Source: CAZISM01 sp964541895
Lineage (GTDB): Bacteria > Zhuqueibacterota > Zhuqueibacteria > Residuimicrobiales > Residuimicrobiaceae
Assembly (NCBI GenBank): GCA_964541895.1
Contig: CAZISM010000108.1
Location: 1-17,650 of the forward strand
Direction: 5' to 3'
Length of the DNA stretch: 17,650 nucleotides
Under the pieces are notes generated by a model. The model saw nothing but the letters and a program-made list of their open reading frames with translations, did no database searches and was not told where the DNA came from. The position numbers were made by a program, and so were the translations under genes. Positions within the stretch are counted from its first letter, which is position 1. Every line of letters begins with the position of its first letter. Below are positions 16,607 to 17,650 of the stretch, piece by piece.

Positions 16607-17650
16607 ATGAAAATGACCATCTGTCTGCTGCTTCTTTCCTTGCTCATCCCCCTGACCGCTTCGGCTCAGATCGTTCAAATTCCAAATTCCTCCTTTGAAC
16701 AGGGTACGTCGCAATCCCCGTCCGGCTGGACGCTATCAGCCGGCAACGGCGGTGCCGCTGAAACGCAGCCGTACGACGGCAACCGTTCGCTGTGGATTCA
16801 AAACGAAAGCGGGAAAATCGGCGCCTCCTGGTGGCAATCCACGCCCCTTTCGCTGACGCCCAGCAAGCCCTACATTCTTTATTTTCACGCCCGGCGCGAC
16901 AACCTCTTTCCCGGCGGCTGCGCAGTTACAGGCACCAATTCATTCAACGTCGATCTGAACAACCTCGATGAAAAATGGCAATCCTTCCGTCATGTGCTGG
17001 TTACGCCAAACAACGGCGCCCCGCCACAATTACGATTCGGCCAATGGGAATCGCAGGATCGCTTTTCTTTTGACAAGGTGAGTCTGGTCCCGGCCCTTGC
17101 CGTGCACCGCCGTATCGGCAACGTTGAACTGGGCTTTGGCGAGCGCATCATCGGCGATCGTTACAATTTCGCACCGCCCATGGCTGAAAACAGGACCATA
17201 CTATTTCGCCCATTGAAATATATCGACTGCCACTTTAACACCAATCGCTGCATCTTTAATAACGACACCAGGCTGGAATTCGAGCACTCTATTGCCGAAC
17301 ACACGGTCAGGTCAGCCAGGATCTATATGTGGACCCAGCATGCCGGCAAGGGCACCCTGACCGTACAGGTCTCGAAAAACAGGGGCCAATGGATCTCGCT
17401 GGGAGAGGTCAAGGAAGGACAAAAGCAATTGGTATCTCTGCCCGACAGCCTGTTTCCGCTGGCGAGCCTGGGCGTGCGCATTATGGCGAAAACCGCCGGC
17501 ACCATCACCATGAGCGGCTATCGCCTCGAAGCCATGCTGGACGGCGCGCCCGTCAACGCGGCCGGCGAAACCCGTTATGTTGAAATCGAACGCGCCCAAC
17601 CGGGACTCGACATCGCACTGGACGCTCCGGGACTGTTCGATCCTTCCCAG
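16607..17650 (+). CDS. Secreted protein with carbohydrate-binding-like N-terminal domain (3' end outside window)
   Basis: The frame opens at ATG 16607, six bases after GGGAG (16596-16600), and stays open to the last base, giving 348 residues. Residues 1-20 are a clear Sec signal peptide (MKMTICLLLLSLLIPLTASA). Residues about 25-165 read like a CBM4/9-type or related beta-sandwich: PNSSFEQG, PSGW, a DGNRSLWIQN strand, a long YILYFHAR strand, and a closing FDKVSLVPA. Residues about 170-335 are again strand-rich with many aromatics and no motif I recognise. The protein is presumably exported to the periplasm or surface, and binding of a glycan is inference from the fold pattern only. It has its own transcript start, since the preceding gene ends at a terminator. 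The enzyme or anchoring domain, if any, lies beyond the window. Confidence 0.88.
   Translation, partial: MKMTICLLLLSLLIPLTASAQIVQIPNSSFEQGTSQSPSGWTLSAGNGGAAETQPYDGNRSLWIQNESGKIGASWWQSTPLSLTPSKPYILYFHARRDNLFPGGCAVTGTNSFNVDLNNLDEKWQSFRHVLVTPNNGAPPQLRFGQWESQDRFSFDKVSLVPALAVHRRIGNVELGFGERIIGDRYNFAPPMAENRTILFRPLKYIDCHFNTNRCIFNNDTRLEFEHSIAEHTVRSARIYMWTQHAGKGTLTVQVSKNRGQWISLGEVKEGQKQLVSLPDSLFPLASLGVRIMAKTAGTITMSGYRLEAMLDGAPVNAAGETRYVEIERAQPGLDIALDAPGLFDPSQ

Overview
The window looks like a scaffold piece (it contains one run of 100 N) from a moderately GC-rich Gram-negative bacterium. The TolC-type outer-membrane protein, periplasmic adaptor and RND pumps require an outer membrane. The combination of an ABC permease carrying an M1-like and a golvesin/xanthan-lyase-type domain with very large RND proteins suggests the FCB group (Bacteroidota, Calditrichota or candidate phylum KSB1 relatives). 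That placement is inference only; no rRNA or other phylogenetic marker is visible.

Positions 1-15080 read as one compact, all-plus-strand export operon. In order it encodes: the 3' end of an ABC ATPase; a 1124-residue ABC-2-type permease with a large extra-membrane M1-peptidase-like region and a C-terminal golvesin-like domain; a TolC-family outer-membrane channel; a lipoprotein membrane-fusion adaptor; a first RND permease; a second RND permease fused in one reading frame to six further membrane segments and a complete ABC ATPase domain; and a small six-helix ABC-2-type permease. Gaps are 3-45 bases, except 112 bases before the adaptor. The simplest reading is a tripartite TolC/adaptor/RND efflux system embedded between two ABC-2 modules, with the ATPase of the second module covalently attached to an RND pump. 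That fusion is the most unusual thing in the window.

Positions 15081-15408 are non-coding and hold two copies of a dispersed hairpin-type intergenic repeat whose stem arms differ by compensating changes. A DUF188 (YaiI/YqxD) gene follows, broken by the 100-N assembly gap. Next comes a small ACT-domain protein (COG3603-like) that ends at a strong intrinsic terminator. The 330-base spacer after it contains that terminator, a REP-like palindrome with a GTAG head, and a degraded second copy of the terminator-type element.

From 16607 to the window end a secreted protein begins (signal peptide plus carbohydrate-binding-like beta-sandwich). It runs off the edge and its function is not recognised.
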